Counted from the first letter of the stretch, positions 16,853 through 27,762 are shown. The stretch is 64,000 nt of DNA from Novosphingobium sp. Chol11 (GCF_900218065.1 NZ_OBMU01000001.1:62001-126000); one strand, 5' to 3'. The notes: generated by a model not told the origin, from the sequence alone. Made by a program: numbers and translations.

Positions 16853-17911
16853 ATGAACGCCCGCGCTGCCGCCCGTGCAATAGATGCCCTGCGTCGTGGC
16901 TGGGCCATCAGCGTCCATGCAGCGGACGGCGTCGTGCATGTCATGGCTGTAGAAGGCGCGGACGCTGTGACGCTGAAGGCTTTCGATCCTTCGGGCAAGG
17001 CTGACATATTGGTCGCGGCGGCCAGAGGCGAGACGTTGAAGCTTGCCAACCAGTTGGCGGCGGCTGATCCCGACATGCCGGTGCTGATCGCCCGCGCCCC
17101 CTGGATCGATGGCGATGTGGCGGCTGCGATCGCTGATCCGGTGCTCGACCTCTCATCACCCTTGAAGGGGCCATTTGCCGCAAAGCCGCTCGGCGCGCCG
17201 CTTGCAGCGAAAGCGACGCTCAGGCTCGCCCGCCTCGCGGGCATTCTTCCCGCCTTCTTCGTTGGATCAGAAGGATCAAGCGAAGCGTCAGTCGATGCAG
17301 CCGACATCGACGCTTATGGCGATGCGGCGCACCTTGCGATCGCAACGCGCGCCCGGTTGCCGGTCTCTACAAGTGAAACGGCCGAGATCATCGCCTTCCG
17401 CAGTCCTGATGAGCCGCGCGAGCATGTCGCGCTGGTCATCGGCACGCGCGATGACTCGCCGCCCGTGGTGCGGCTGCATAGCGAGTGCCTGACGGGCGAT
17501 GTTCTCGGGAGCCTCAAATGCGATTGTGGCCCGCAACTGCATGAGGCGCTGCACCGGATCGCCGACTCTCGCTGGGGCGTGCTGCTTTATCTCAGGCAGG
17601 AGGGGCGCGGCATCGGCCTGATCAACAAGCTGCGCGCCTACGCTTTGCAGGATCAGGGCTTCGATACGGTCGACGCCAATATCCGCCTCGGCTTTGCCAT
17701 CGATGCGCGGGATTTTTCCGTAGCGGCGCGCATGCTCGAATTGTTGGGTATCGATGAGGTCAGGCTGCTCACCAACAACCCGAAGAAGGTCGAGGGGTTG
17801 GAGCAAGCCGGCGTCAAGGTCGCCGAGCGCCTGCCCATCATATTGGCGGCCAATCCCCATAACGAACAATATCTGGCTACCAAGCGCGACCGCACCGGGC
17901 ACCAGCTATGA
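16853..17911 (+). CDS. ribA: GTP cyclohydrolase II with N-terminal extra domain
   Basis: Opens the imidazole ring of GTP, the first step of riboflavin synthesis. The C-terminal half is canonical: zinc ligands in SECLTGDVLGSLKCDCGPQL, then LRQEGRGIGL and LTNNPKKVEGL. The first 180 residues are an additional domain at the position DHBP synthase (RibB) holds in fused RibBA proteins. I see none of the RibB acidic active-site signatures, so it is probably a degenerate, non-catalytic domain as in other long alphaproteobacterial RibA proteins. The stop overlaps the next gene (ATGA). Confidence 0.92.
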   Translation: MNARAAARAIDALRRGWAISVHAADGVVHVMAVEGADAVTLKAFDPSGKADILVAAARGETLKLANQLAAADPDMPVLIARAPWIDGDVAAAIADPVLDLSSPLKGPFAAKPLGAPLAAKATLRLARLAGILPAFFVGSEGSSEASVDAADIDAYGDAAHLAIATRARLPVSTSETAEIIAFRSPDEPREHVALVIGTRDDSPPVVRLHSECLTGDVLGSLKCDCGPQLHEALHRIADSRWGVLLYLRQEGRGIGLINKLRAYALQDQGFDTVDANIRLGFAIDARDFSVAARMLELLGIDEVRLLTNNPKKVEGLEQAGVKVAERLPIILAANPHNEQYLATKRDRTGHQL

Positions 17912-18408
17912 GCGTCATCCAAGTCGACAGCGCCAGCGGCCGACTTCAGTTCGGTACGTTGGATATCGAATTTACGCTGGGCCGCAGCGGCGTTTGCGCG
18001 GCGGCCGACAAGCGGGAAGGGGATGGTTGCACTCCTTTGGGCGAATGGCCGCTGCGTGGCGTGTTGCTGCGCCAGGGGAAGATTGATCCCGCCGCTATCC
18101 AGCTTCCCTGGCGGTGGGTGAGGGAGGGCGATGGCTGGTCCGATGATCCGGCTGATCCCGCCTATAACCGCCCAGTCCATCTGCCACGGCCTTTTTCAGC
18201 CGAGTCGTTGCTGCGTGAAGATGATGCCTATGACGTGATCATCATACTCGGCCACAATGACGCGCCGCCGGTGCCAGGGCAGGGGAGTGCCATATTCCTC
18301 CACCTCTCCGAAGGTCGTCCGACCGCTGGCTGCATCGCGATCGATCGCGGTGACATGCTGAAGCTGTTGCCGATGCTCGCCCCGGGCGACACGGTGGAGA
18401 TCGTCTAG
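17908..18408 (+). CDS. L,D-transpeptidase (YkuD) family protein
   Basis: A 166-residue protein ending in the YkuD catalytic signature: an upstream histidine (IILGHND), then SEGRPTAGCIAIDRGDM with the nucleophilic cysteine. L,D-transpeptidases make 3-3 peptidoglycan crosslinks or attach proteins. No signal peptide is visible at the N-terminus (MSVIQVDSASGRLQF), which is odd for a periplasmic enzyme; cytoplasmic or unusual export must be considered. It is translationally coupled to ribA. Confidence 0.85.
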   Translation: MSVIQVDSASGRLQFGTLDIEFTLGRSGVCAAADKREGDGCTPLGEWPLRGVLLRQGKIDPAAIQLPWRWVREGDGWSDDPADPAYNRPVHLPRPFSAESLLREDDAYDVIIILGHNDAPPVPGQGSAIFLHLSEGRPTAGCIAIDRGDMLKLLPMLAPGDTVEIV

Positions 18409-18417
18409 CGGCGGCAA

Positions 18418-21180
18418 TCAGGCCTGCTGAAGCGCTTCATCCGCCTGATCGCCCGCAGCCTCCAGCAGCCGCCGTTCCAATGTCTGGATGCGCGCCTTGC
18501 TCTCGATCTTACCGCCCAAAAGGTCCGTCACGTAAAAGGTGTCGACCGCCCTTTCGCCATAGGTGGCGACATGGGCGCTATGCACCGTGACCTTCGACTG
18601 GAAGAGCGCGTTGGCGAGACTGAACAGCAGGGCAGGGCGATCGCGGGCATTGACCTCGATCACCGTGAAGCGGTTGGATGCCTTGTTGTCGATCAGCACA
18701 TTGGGTTCGATGCGGAACGCCTCGGCACGGGTGCGGGACAGGGGGCGCGCTTCCAGCTTCGTGATCATGCGGTGACGGTTGGCCAGCGAATCCTCGATCG
18801 CATTGCGGATGCGGGTCAACTGCTCCGGGCTGTGGAAAGCGCCGCCCAGCGGGTCTTGCACCAGGAAATTGTCGATCGCGACGCCATCCCGCGTGGTGTG
18901 GATGCGCGCGTCGATGATGTTGCCGCCCGCCAGGTGAATGGCACCGGCAATCCGGTAGAACAGGCCGGGATGGTCGGCGGCATAGACGGTGACCAGCGTC
19001 GCGCCGCGCTGCGGATAATATTGCGCAGCAATCGACAGCGGCGCGTCGCCGGACGCCAATATATGCTGCGCATTGTGGATCAGAATGTCTTCGGGCTCGG
19101 CGATCCAGTAGGATTCGGGCAGGCGATTGCTGAGCTTCTGGAACTCGGCCTTCGTCATGCCAAGTGCGTTTCGCAGCGATTCCTGCTTGGCGGTGACACG
19201 CTCGCTGCGTCCCTTTTGCTTGTGGCCAAGGCGCAATACTTCCTCGGCAGCTTCATACAGGTCGCCCAGAAGCTGCCGCTTCCAGCTGTTCCATACGCCA
19301 GGCCCGACGGCGCGGATATCCACGACAGTGAGGCAAAGGAGGAGGCGCAGTCGCTCCGGGCTTTGCACCACCTCCACGAAATCCAGGATCGTCTTGTAAT
19401 CCGCCAGGTCGCGCTTGAAGGCGGTGGCCGACATCAGCAGATGGTGCCGCACCAGCCAGGCAACGGTCTCGGTTTCCGCAGCGGACAGCCCCAGACGCGG
19501 GCAGAGATGTTCCGCGACCTCTGCACCCAATATGCTGTGGTCGCCTCCTCGCCCCTTGGCGATGTCGTGGAGCAGAACCGCGACATAGAGGACCCGGCGC
19601 GACAGCAGCCTTCCCATGATTTCGGTCGAAAGCGGGTGATCCTCTTCCAGATCGCCCTTTTCCACACGCGCCAGAAGCCCGACAGCGCGGATGGTATGCT
19701 CATCGACCGTGTAATGATGGTACATGTCGAACTGCATCTGTGCGACGACGCGCCGAAAATCGGGGATGAAGCGGCCGAAGACGCTCGACTCGTTCATCCA
19801 GCGCAGCACGGTTTCGGGATCGCGGCGTGATGTCAGCACGTCCATGAAGGCGGCGTTGGCGCGGGCATCTCGGCGGACCTTGGCCGTGATAAGGCCCGCA
19901 TCCCGGCTCGCCGCGCGCATCGCGCTCGGGTGAATGGCCAGTTCATGACGGTCGGCCACGGCGAAAATCTCCAGCAGCCGCACTGGATTCTGTTGGAAGA
20001 AGTCGTCGCTTGGCAGCGCGAGGCGGCCGCGGTCCAGCACGAAACCGTCCAGCTTCTTTGGACGGCGGAAAATGGACGGAATGTAGCGTCGGCCCTTGGC
20101 GCCCAGCTGATCATCGAGATGCGCCAGGAACACGGCGGTCAGGTCGCCGACGATCTTCGCGTTCAGGAAATAATAGCGCATGAAGCGCTCCACCCCGGAC
20201 CGGCCTTGCCGCCCGGTAAAATGCATTCGTGTCGCCGTTTCCAATTGCAGATCGAACGTCAGACGGTCCTCCGCCCGCCCGGTGATCATGTGCAGATGGC
20301 ACCGCACGGCCCACAGGAAGTCCTCCGCCTTCTGGAACTGCCGCAGTTCAAGGTCGGTGAGCAGGCCGACATCCACCAGTTCGGCAACGGACTTCACCCG
20401 GTTCACATATTTGCCGATCCAGAACAGCGTATGGAGGTCGCGCAGGCCCCCCTTGCCTTCCTTGACATTGGGTTCGACGACATAGCGGCTGTCACCCATC
20501 CGCTTGTGCCGCTCGTCCCGCTCTTCCAGCTTTTCGGTCACGAACGCGCGGGCGGTTCCCTGCATCACTTCGGCATCGAAGCGCCGGGCGGTTTCCTCAT
20601 ATAGCGCGCGGTCACCCCACACATAGCGCGCCTCCAGCACCGCCGTGCGAACCGTCAGGTCCGCCTTGGCCATGCGCATGGTTTCATCGATCGACCGGCT
20701 GGAATGTCCGACCTTCAGCCCCAGGTCCCAGAGCGAATAGAGCATCGATTCGATGACCTGCTCGGTCCATCCGGTCGGCTTCCATGGCGTGATGAAGGCG
20801 ATATCGACATCGCTGTGGGGCGCCATCTCGCCGCGCCCATAGCCGCCCACCGCCATCAGCGTGATGCGCTCACCGGTACTGCGATTGCTGGCGGGATAAA
20901 GATGATGCGTCGTCGCGTCGTACAGCAGCCGCAAAATCTGATCGATCAGGAAAGCGAAGGCCGTCACAGCCTCCCGTCCGCGCGTCGGCTTGGCTTCCAA
21001 CCGCCTTGAAACGTCCAGGCGCCCCGCGTCGAGGGCTGACTTTAGTTCCCGGACGATCAGGCCCCGCAGCTTCGCCGGATCACTCCTGTGCTCCCGCGCC
21101 AGATCATGGATACGATCTGAAATCGCGCGACGATCGATGATGGACCGGCGGGAGCCGAGGGAGGGGTACTGCATGACCAT
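18418..21180 (-). CDS. glnD: [Protein-PII] uridylyltransferase / uridylyl-removing enzyme
   Basis: The primary nitrogen sensor, which uridylylates PII at low glutamine and removes UMP at high glutamine. Domains in order: nucleotidyltransferase with GGYGRGE...SDVD (about 112-126), the GlnD linker, an HD phosphohydrolase domain (LLHDIAKGRGGDHS), and two C-terminal ACT domains that bind glutamine. The length of 920 residues is normal for alphaproteobacteria. It lies 15 bp downstream of mutS on the same strand, so the two are probably co-transcribed. It is relevant to the nitrate genes near 50-54 kb. Confidence 0.95.
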   Translation of the reverse strand: MVMQYPSLGSRRSIIDRRAISDRIHDLAREHRSDPAKLRGLIVRELKSALDAGRLDVSRRLEAKPTRGREAVTAFAFLIDQILRLLYDATTHHLYPASNRSTGERITLMAVGGYGRGEMAPHSDVDIAFITPWKPTGWTEQVIESMLYSLWDLGLKVGHSSRSIDETMRMAKADLTVRTAVLEARYVWGDRALYEETARRFDAEVMQGTARAFVTEKLEERDERHKRMGDSRYVVEPNVKEGKGGLRDLHTLFWIGKYVNRVKSVAELVDVGLLTDLELRQFQKAEDFLWAVRCHLHMITGRAEDRLTFDLQLETATRMHFTGRQGRSGVERFMRYYFLNAKIVGDLTAVFLAHLDDQLGAKGRRYIPSIFRRPKKLDGFVLDRGRLALPSDDFFQQNPVRLLEIFAVADRHELAIHPSAMRAASRDAGLITAKVRRDARANAAFMDVLTSRRDPETVLRWMNESSVFGRFIPDFRRVVAQMQFDMYHHYTVDEHTIRAVGLLARVEKGDLEEDHPLSTEIMGRLLSRRVLYVAVLLHDIAKGRGGDHSILGAEVAEHLCPRLGLSAAETETVAWLVRHHLLMSATAFKRDLADYKTILDFVEVVQSPERLRLLLCLTVVDIRAVGPGVWNSWKRQLLGDLYEAAEEVLRLGHKQKGRSERVTAKQESLRNALGMTKAEFQKLSNRLPESYWIAEPEDILIHNAQHILASGDAPLSIAAQYYPQRGATLVTVYAADHPGLFYRIAGAIHLAGGNIIDARIHTTRDGVAIDNFLVQDPLGGAFHSPEQLTRIRNAIEDSLANRHRMITKLEARPLSRTRAEAFRIEPNVLIDNKASNRFTVIEVNARDRPALLFSLANALFQSKVTVHSAHVATYGERAVDTFYVTDLLGGKIESKARIQTLERRLLEAAGDQADEALQQA

Positions 21181-21195
21181 CGGCTCAATCTAATG

Positions 21196-23841
21196 TCAGC
21201 TGCTGGCCGCGGCCAGTTGTTTCAAGTGATAAAGCTGCTCCAGCGCCTCGCGCGGAGAAAGGGCGTCGGCATCGATCAGGTCGATGGCGGCGCGCAGGGC
21301 ATCGACCTTCTCTTCCTCCTGCGCGGCGGCAGCGGCGAAGAGGGGAAGGTCGCCAAGCCCCGCCGCAATGCCGCCCGTTTTGGCGCGGCCTGCTTCCAAC
21401 CTGTTCAGCACATCCTTGGCCCGCTTGAGCACAGCGGGCGGCAATCCCGCCAGCCGCGCGACGGCAAGGCCATAGCTGCGATCGGCTGGCCCAGGTGCCA
21501 CCTCATGCAGCAATATGAGGTCGCCTTTCCATTCCCGCGCGCGCACATGGTGGAGGGACAGCGAGGAGAGCGTTTCCGCCAATCGCGTCAGCTCATGATA
21601 GTGGGTGGCGAAGAGGCAGCGGCAGCGATTGACCTCATGCACCGCTTCAACAACAGCCCACGCAAGAGCCAGCCCGTCATAGGTCGATGTGCCGCGTCCG
21701 ACTTCGTCCAGGATGACGAAGCTGCGCTCGGTCGCCTGCGCCAGGATGGCCGCGGTTTCGACCATCTCCACCATGAAGGTCGATCGTCCGCGCGCGAGAT
21801 TGTCCGAAGCACCGACCCGGCTGAACAACCGATCCACCAACGTCAGCGTCGCCGACTGCGCCGGAACATAGCTCCCTGCCTGCGCCAATATCACGATCAG
21901 CGCATTTTGTCGCAGGAAGGTGGACTTGCCGCCCATATTGGGCCCGGTAACCAGCCAAAGCCGATCATCGGCACCCAGGCAGCAGTCATTCGCGACAAAG
22001 GGCTGCCCTTCCTTGCGCAGCGCGTCCTCGACGACGGGGTGACGGCCACCGATGATCTGCAGGCACGGTCCTTCGCCATCCTGCAGCAGGAAGTGGGGCC
22101 GCTGCCAGCCCCCTTCGGCGGCCCGCTCCGCCAGCGCAGCCGCGACATCCAGCCTGGCGAGCGCATCCGCTGCAGACGCGATCTCCGCCTTGCGCGCCAG
22201 CGCCGTCTCGATCAGATCCTCCAGATGGGCCGCTTCGGCCACCAGTGCATGGGCGCCTGCCTGCGCGACACGCCCGGCCTGCTCATGCAGGTCGACCGAG
22301 TTGAACCGCACCACGCCTGCCAGCGTCTGGCGATGGGTGAAGCCGCTGTCCGGTTGCATCAGCGGGTCGGCGGATCGGGCGGGTACTTCGACATGATAGC
22401 CGAGCACGCCATTATGCCGGATCTTCAGCGATGCGATGCCGGTACGCTCACGATAGCTGGCTTCCAGGGCCGCGATGGCGCGCCTGCCGTCACCGGCCAT
22501 CCGCCGCAGTTCGTCGAGTGCCGAGTCGTAGCCATCGGCGATATAGCCGCCATTGGCCGTCTCTGTCGGAGGGGTGGGCACCAATGCGCGGGATAGACTG
22601 TCGACCAGCGCTCCATGGCCGTCCAGCGCTGGCAATAATTGCCGGAGCAGAAGCGGCTGATCAGCCAATCTGCCCAGCCGCTCGCGCAGCATCCGTGCCT
22701 CATTCAGGCCGTCGCGAAGCTGCCCTAGGTCACGCGGACTTCCCCGACCTACGGCGATCCGTCCCAACGCTCGCCCGATATCGGGAAGGGCCCTCAGCGC
22801 AGCACGCAGCTGATCGCGGAGCAGCGGGTCGTCATGGAGCAGTTGCACCAGTCCAAGCCGGGCCTCGATGAGCTCTTGATCCATCAGCGGAGCCGACAGA
22901 TCCTGTGCGAGCAGCCGCGCGCCTGCGCCCGTGACGGTCCTGTCCACTGCCCCCAACAGGCTCCCGGCCCTCGCGCCGCTCATCGTGGCGGTGATTTCCA
23001 GGCTTTCCCGCGTCGCGGCGTCGATCGCCACATGCGCGCCGCTCGTCTTCCGCACGGGGGGAGCCAGGAAGGGCAGGGTGCCCTTGCCCGCATGGTCGAG
23101 ATAGGCGATAAGCCCGCCCATCGCGGCAAGCTCCGTCCGGCTGAACTGACCGAATCCGTCGAGAGTGGCGACACCAAAGAGCCGCTTGAGCGCCGTCTCC
23201 GCCCGGTTGCTCGAAAAGGCTGCACGGTCGAACGGATGTGCCTCGGGCAGATCAAGATCGAACCCATCGGGCAGTACGATCTCACTGGGCCTCAGTCGTG
23301 CCAGCTCTGCCGGAAGATCGCTCGACCGCAAGGTCAGCGTCTCGAACCGACCTGTTGAAATGTCGGCGGCGGCAATCCCGATTTCGCCGGTGCCTTCACC
23401 GCCTGTCTGCGCAAGCGCAACCAGCATATTGTCGCGCCGGGAATCGAGCAGCGTCTCCTCGGTGAGCGTGCCCGCCGTCACATACCGCACGATCGCACGT
23501 GCGACGAGCGCCTTGCTGCCCCGCGCCTTCGCCTCGGCGGGGGTCTCCGTCTGCTCGGCGATGGCGACCCGGTGCCCTGCCTTGATCAGCCGGGCGAGAT
23601 AATTTTCCGCGCTGTGCACCGGTACGCCGCACATCGGGATCGGTGCGCCGCCATGTTCCCCCCGGCTGGTGAGCGCGATGTCCAGTGTGGCCGCCGCCGC
23701 CTTTGCATCGTCGAAAAAAAGTTCGAAAAAATCGCCCATGCGATAGAAGAGCAGGCAATCCTGCGCCTCCGCCTTCAGCGCCAGATATTGCGCCATCATC
23801 GGCGTCGGCTGGCTCGCTGCGATATCCTTGGGGCTGTGCAT
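21196..23841 (-). CDS. mutS: DNA mismatch repair protein MutS
   Basis: Recognises mismatches and recruits MutL. The N-terminal mismatch-binding domain has the MGDFFELF segment with the Phe-x-Glu stacking motif. The C-terminal ABC-type ATPase has Walker [22 protein letters not shown], the signature [19 protein letters not shown] and the FATHYHEL histidine. The length of 881 residues is standard. Its start region faces maeB across about 130 bp. Confidence 0.97.
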   Translation of the reverse strand: MHSPKDIAASQPTPMMAQYLALKAEAQDCLLFYRMGDFFELFFDDAKAAAATLDIALTSRGEHGGAPIPMCGVPVHSAENYLARLIKAGHRVAIAEQTETPAEAKARGSKALVARAIVRYVTAGTLTEETLLDSRRDNMLVALAQTGGEGTGEIGIAAADISTGRFETLTLRSSDLPAELARLRPSEIVLPDGFDLDLPEAHPFDRAAFSSNRAETALKRLFGVATLDGFGQFSRTELAAMGGLIAYLDHAGKGTLPFLAPPVRKTSGAHVAIDAATRESLEITATMSGARAGSLLGAVDRTVTGAGARLLAQDLSAPLMDQELIEARLGLVQLLHDDPLLRDQLRAALRALPDIGRALGRIAVGRGSPRDLGQLRDGLNEARMLRERLGRLADQPLLLRQLLPALDGHGALVDSLSRALVPTPPTETANGGYIADGYDSALDELRRMAGDGRRAIAALEASYRERTGIASLKIRHNGVLGYHVEVPARSADPLMQPDSGFTHRQTLAGVVRFNSVDLHEQAGRVAQAGAHALVAEAAHLEDLIETALARKAEIASAADALARLDVAAALAERAAEGGWQRPHFLLQDGEGPCLQIIGGRHPVVEDALRKEGQPFVANDCCLGADDRLWLVTGPNMGGKSTFLRQNALIVILAQAGSYVPAQSATLTLVDRLFSRVGASDNLARGRSTFMVEMVETAAILAQATERSFVILDEVGRGTSTYDGLALAWAVVEAVHEVNRCRCLFATHYHELTRLAETLSSLSLHHVRAREWKGDLILLHEVAPGPADRSYGLAVARLAGLPPAVLKRAKDVLNRLEAGRAKTGGIAAGLGDLPLFAAAAAQEEEKVDALRAAIDLIDADALSPREALEQLYHLKQLAAASS

Positions 23842-23968
23842 GGCCTTTTGGCGATAGCGGCAAGCAGCAGATCAGGAAAGGGTGTGGAAAAAAGGTGGCC
23901 GTGCGCTTGCCGACAGGTCCGCCTTGCCGCTAGGGCCTCATCAGTAGGTAAAGAGGGGCGGATGCGTC

Positions 23969-26230
23969 ATGGCAGATAAGTCGAACGTGGAATTTTCCGA
24001 GCGCGAGGCGCTGTTTTTCCATTCGACTGGCAGGCCAGGCAAGATCGAGATCATCGCATCGAAGCCGATGGCGACCCAGCGCGACCTCAGCCTCGCCTAT
24101 TCGCCCGGCGTGGCCGTTCCGGTGCGCGCCATCGCGGCCGATCCGCAAACCGCCTATGACTATACCGCCAAGGGCAACCTCGTCGCCGTCATCTCGAACG
24201 GCACGGCCATCCTTGGCCTTGGCAATCTCGGCGCGCTCGCGTCCAAGCCGGTGATGGAGGGCAAGGCGGTGCTCTTCAAGCGCTTCGCTGACGTCGACTC
24301 GATCGATATCGAGCTCAAGACCGAGGATGTCGACAAGTTCATCGACGCGGTCGAGCTGATGGAGCCGAGCTTTGGCGGGATCAACCTTGAGGATATCAAG
24401 GCACCCGAATGCTTCATCATCGAACAGACGCTGAAAGAACGGATGAACATCCCCGTCTTTCACGATGACCAGCATGGCACCGCGATCATTGCGGCGGCGG
24501 GCGTCATCAACGCGGCGATGCTGACCGGGCGCGATCTCAAGGACATGAAGGTGGTGGTAAACGGGGCGGGCGCCGCCTCCATATCCTGCACCGAGCTGAT
24601 CAAGGCGATCGGCGTCGCGCACGACAATGTCATCATGTGCGACAGCAAGGGCGTTATCTACCAGGGCCGCACCGAAGGCATGAACCAGTGGAAATCGGCG
24701 CATGCGGTGAAGACGGATGCACGGACGCTTGGCGAAGCGATCAAGGGTGCGGACGTTTTCCTCGGCCTCTCCGTCGCGGGCGCGGTGTCGCAGGAGATGG
24801 TGAAGTCGATGGCGCAAAAGCCGATCATCTTCGCCATGGCCAATCCCGATCCCGAAATCGCCCCGCCCGAGGTTCTGGAAGTTCGGCCCGATGCGATCGT
24901 TGCGACCGGGCGCTCGGATTATCCGAACCAGGTCAACAATGTGCTGGGCTTCCCCTTCATCTTCCGCGGCGCCCTAGACGTCCGGGCGACAGGCATCAAC
25001 GAGCCGATGAAGGTCGCCGCGGCCCAGGCGATCGCGGAACTCGCGCGCGAGCAGGTGCCCGAGGAAGTGGCGAAGGCCTATGGCAGGTCGCACAGTTTCG
25101 GCCCCGATTACATCATCCCCGCACCGTTCGACCCGCGCCTGATGGAGGTCGTTCCGGCGGCCGTGGCGCAGGCTGCGATGGAAAGCGGCGTCGCGCAAAA
25201 GCCGATTTCTGACATGGCCGCCTATCGCCAATCGCTTAAAGGTCGGTTGAATCCCACGACCTCGGTCCTGACAAGCGCCTATGAGGTGGCGAAAGCCAAC
25301 CCCAAGCGCGTGGTGTTCGCCGAAGCAGAAGAGGAGGTGGTGCTGCGCGCCGCCATCCAGTTCCGTGACCTTGGCTATGGCATCCCCGTGCTGGTCGGGC
25401 GGAACGAAGTCTATGACAAGCTGAAGGCGCTGGGCGTCCGCGATCCTGAAAGCTTTGAACTGCACAACAGCGTCAACTCGCCGCTGGTCCCAGAGATGGT
25501 GGATGCGCTCTACGGCCGGTTGCAGCGGCGTGGACATCTTCGGCGCGACTGCGAGCGTATGGTCAACCGGGACCGCAATATATTCGGTGCTTTGCTGGTC
25601 AGCATGGGCCATGCCGACGCGATGATCACCGGCGTGACGCGGCCGTTCGCGCAGACGCTGCGCGAAGTGAAGCGCGTCATGGATCCGGCGGTGGGCCGCA
25701 CCGCCTTTGGCATTCATATCATGGTGTCGAAGGACAAGACGGTGTTCCTGGCCGACACCACGGTCAATGAGCGCCCTTCCGCTAGTGAACTTGCCGATAT
25801 CGCCGAGGGCACGGTCGCCGTCGCGCGGCGCATGGGACATGACCCGCGTGTCGCTTTCCTTTCCTATTCCAACTTCGGCAACCCGCCGGGTGGCCATCTG
25901 GAAAATGTCCGTGATGCGCTGAAGGTGCTCGACGGCCGGAATGTCGATTTCGAATATGAGGGCGAGATGACCGCCGACGCGGCGCTCAATCCTACGGTCA
26001 TGAAGAATTATCCGTTCAGCCGTCTGTCGGGTCCCGCCAATGTGCTGGTCATGCCGGGCCTCCAGTCAGCCAACATCTCGGCCAAGCTGCTGCGCGAACT
26101 TGGTGGTACGACGATGATCGGACCTATGCTCGTGGGCATGGAGAAGTCCGTGCAGATCGCCACCATGTCGTCCAATGCGTCCGAACTGCTGACGCTCGCG
26201 GTCCTGGCTTCGGCGGGTGTCGCCCTTTAA
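23969..26230 (+). CDS. maeB: NADP-dependent malic enzyme with phosphotransacetylase domain
   Basis: Oxidatively decarboxylates malate to pyruvate, supplying NADPH. The first half (about 1-430) is the malic enzyme, with YSPGVA, FHDDQHGTA and the dinucleotide loop VVNGAGAAS. The second half is a phosphotransacetylase-like domain (about 440-750), which in MaeB proteins is usually regulatory, binding acetyl-CoA, rather than catalytic. The total of 753 residues matches the fused form. A GAGGGGCGG ribosome-binding site precedes the ATG. Confidence 0.94.
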   Translation: MADKSNVEFSEREALFFHSTGRPGKIEIIASKPMATQRDLSLAYSPGVAVPVRAIAADPQTAYDYTAKGNLVAVISNGTAILGLGNLGALASKPVMEGKAVLFKRFADVDSIDIELKTEDVDKFIDAVELMEPSFGGINLEDIKAPECFIIEQTLKERMNIPVFHDDQHGTAIIAAAGVINAAMLTGRDLKDMKVVVNGAGAASISCTELIKAIGVAHDNVIMCDSKGVIYQGRTEGMNQWKSAHAVKTDARTLGEAIKGADVFLGLSVAGAVSQEMVKSMAQKPIIFAMANPDPEIAPPEVLEVRPDAIVATGRSDYPNQVNNVLGFPFIFRGALDVRATGINEPMKVAAAQAIAELAREQVPEEVAKAYGRSHSFGPDYIIPAPFDPRLMEVVPAAVAQAAMESGVAQKPISDMAAYRQSLKGRLNPTTSVLTSAYEVAKANPKRVVFAEAEEEVVLRAAIQFRDLGYGIPVLVGRNEVYDKLKALGVRDPESFELHNSVNSPLVPEMVDALYGRLQRRGHLRRDCERMVNRDRNIFGALLVSMGHADAMITGVTRPFAQTLREVKRVMDPAVGRTAFGIHIMVSKDKTVFLADTTVNERPSASELADIAEGTVAVARRMGHDPRVAFLSYSNFGNPPGGHLENVRDALKVLDGRNVDFEYEGEMTADAALNPTVMKNYPFSRLSGPANVLVMPGLQSANISAKLLRELGGTTMIGPMLVGMEKSVQIATMSSNASELLTLAVLASAGVAL

Positions 26231-26239
26231 GGGCCGATG

Positions 26240-26827
26240 TCAGTGAACTCGGCTCTGCCGCCAGAACGCGAGTTCTTCCGGCCGATCGATATCAAGTTCC
26301 AGTCCCCGCCGCCGAAGGCTGAGAAAGGGCAGGCCCAGCCGGCCTGCTTCGGCCCGGTGGGCGGCGAAGCTGCCATCGCCATAGTGGAACGCGAACTTGG
26401 CGGCCGAGGGGAGGGGTAGCGATACAGCGTTGGTGCCGGTGCCCGCATGGTCAGGCGCGATGGCGACACTCTCCCCCGGCAGGTTCAGCAGGGCGGCGAC
26501 ATCGTCAGCTTTGATCAAAGGCAAATCTGCCGACACTATCAGCAGCCGACGGACCCCCGCCCCGATAGCCGCATTCCGCGCTCCTTCCAGCGCCACATTG
26601 AGCCCCTGTCCAGCGTCGGGAAGCAGCGGGATGTCGCCTGGTAGGTCATGGCGTGACGGGCCGAGTAGCAATACCCGCTGCAGACCGACAATGCTTTGCG
26701 CGGCAGATACGGTTTGTGCCAGCATGTCAGCCACCAGCTTTCGACGCTCTCTATCGCCGAGGACAGGCGCAAGCCGCGTCTTGCACCATTCAGGGGCCTT
26801 GATCGGTATGACGACCCAGCAGTTCAC
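26240..26827 (-). CDS. cofC: CofC: phospho-hydroxy-acid guanylyltransferase of F420 synthesis
   Basis: Activates 2-phospholactate, phosphoenolpyruvate or 3-phosphoglycerate with GTP to make the diphosphate donor used by CofD. A nucleotidyltransferase-type N-terminus (WVVIPIKAPEWCKTRLAPVL) is followed by ISVADLPLI-like VSADLPLIKADD and APDHAGTGTNAVSLP, all typical of CofC. The length is 195 residues. The start is GTG, 2 bp after the cofD stop, so the three cof genes form one operon. Which phospho-acid this enzyme prefers cannot be read by eye. Confidence 0.88.
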   Translation of the reverse strand: MNCWVVIPIKAPEWCKTRLAPVLGDRERRKLVADMLAQTVSAAQSIVGLQRVLLLGPSRHDLPGDIPLLPDAGQGLNVALEGARNAAIGAGVRRLLIVSADLPLIKADDVAALLNLPGESVAIAPDHAGTGTNAVSLPLPSAAKFAFHYGDGSFAAHRAEAGRLGLPFLSLRRRGLELDIDRPEELAFWRQSRVH

Positions 26828-26829
26828 GA

Positions 26830-27762
26830 TCAGCCAGCGATCCGATCCGCCAACGCCAAAGCAGCGCGCGCGACGCGTTCCCGGTCCGCTAGCGTCTTCA
26901 TCAGCGTGTCGGTGACGTCATGTGGAATGGTCAGGCCAGACGCATCGTCCCGCTCATCGACCAGCAAGCCGTCGATGACATCGGCATAATGCGCGGCGAT
27001 ACTTTCGTTCGTCACGGCCAATCCCATCTCGCCCATCAGCTTCGCAGTAGGCCCCTTGACTGCTTGCCCGCCTACGATCGGCGACACGGCCACGATCGGT
27101 GCATGCGTATCGGCGAGTGCCTCCTTTATGCCGGGCACGGCCAGGATCGGGTCGACGCTGAGCCAAGGATTGGAGGGCGCTATCAGAATGGCCTTGGTGG
27201 CTGAATCCGTGATCGCTTCGATCACGCCCGCCGCCGCTGACGCCCGTTCGGCGCCCTCAAACCGGATGGCCTCCACCTCAGGCGCGCAACGGCGTTCGAC
27301 AAAATAGCGCTGAAACGGCATGTCGCCCTCACTTGTAGTGAGATGAGTGGCCACAGGGTCATCGCTCATCGGCAGAATGGAAAGACCCAACTCCCACGCA
27401 GAAGCGAACCGCGCCGTGATAGCGCTTAACGTCTCGCCCTCTGCAAGCAGATGCGACCGCAGTACATGCAGCGCCAGGTCCCCATCGCCCAGCAGGAACC
27501 AGTCTTCGCCGCCCAGCGATTTGACGGCATCCATGAAGCTCCAGCTTTCGCCCTCCCGGCCCCAGCCTTGCGTTTTATTGGCCTTTCCGGACAGGGTATA
27601 CAGCAGCGTGTCGATGTCTGGCGATATGGCAAGCCCCAGGTGCCGGAAATCGTCTCCCGTGTTCACGATGGCGGTGATCTGTTCCGGCGGGCATATCTGC
27701 ATCAACCCCAGCACCAGCTTGGCTCCGCCCACGCCTCCGGTCAGGGTCACGACCCGGCTCAT
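26830..27762 (-). CDS. cofD: CofD: 2-phospho-L-lactate transferase family, F420 synthesis
   Basis: Transfers the phospholactyl-type group from the CofC product to the deazaflavin Fo, giving F420-0 or dehydro-F420-0. The N-terminal TLTGGVGGAKLVLGL motif, NTGDDFRHLGLAISPDIDTLLY and the APSNPWLSVDPILAVPG stretch are strong family markers. The length of 310 residues is normal. It overlaps cofE by four bases (ATGA). The Fo synthase genes (cofG/cofH or fbiC) are not in the window. Confidence 0.93.
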   Translation of the reverse strand: MSRVVTLTGGVGGAKLVLGLMQICPPEQITAIVNTGDDFRHLGLAISPDIDTLLYTLSGKANKTQGWGREGESWSFMDAVKSLGGEDWFLLGDGDLALHVLRSHLLAEGETLSAITARFASAWELGLSILPMSDDPVATHLTTSEGDMPFQRYFVERRCAPEVEAIRFEGAERASAAAGVIEAITDSATKAILIAPSNPWLSVDPILAVPGIKEALADTHAPIVAVSPIVGGQAVKGPTAKLMGEMGLAVTNESIAAHYADVIDGLLVDERDDASGLTIPHDVTDTLMKTLADRERVARAALALADRIAG

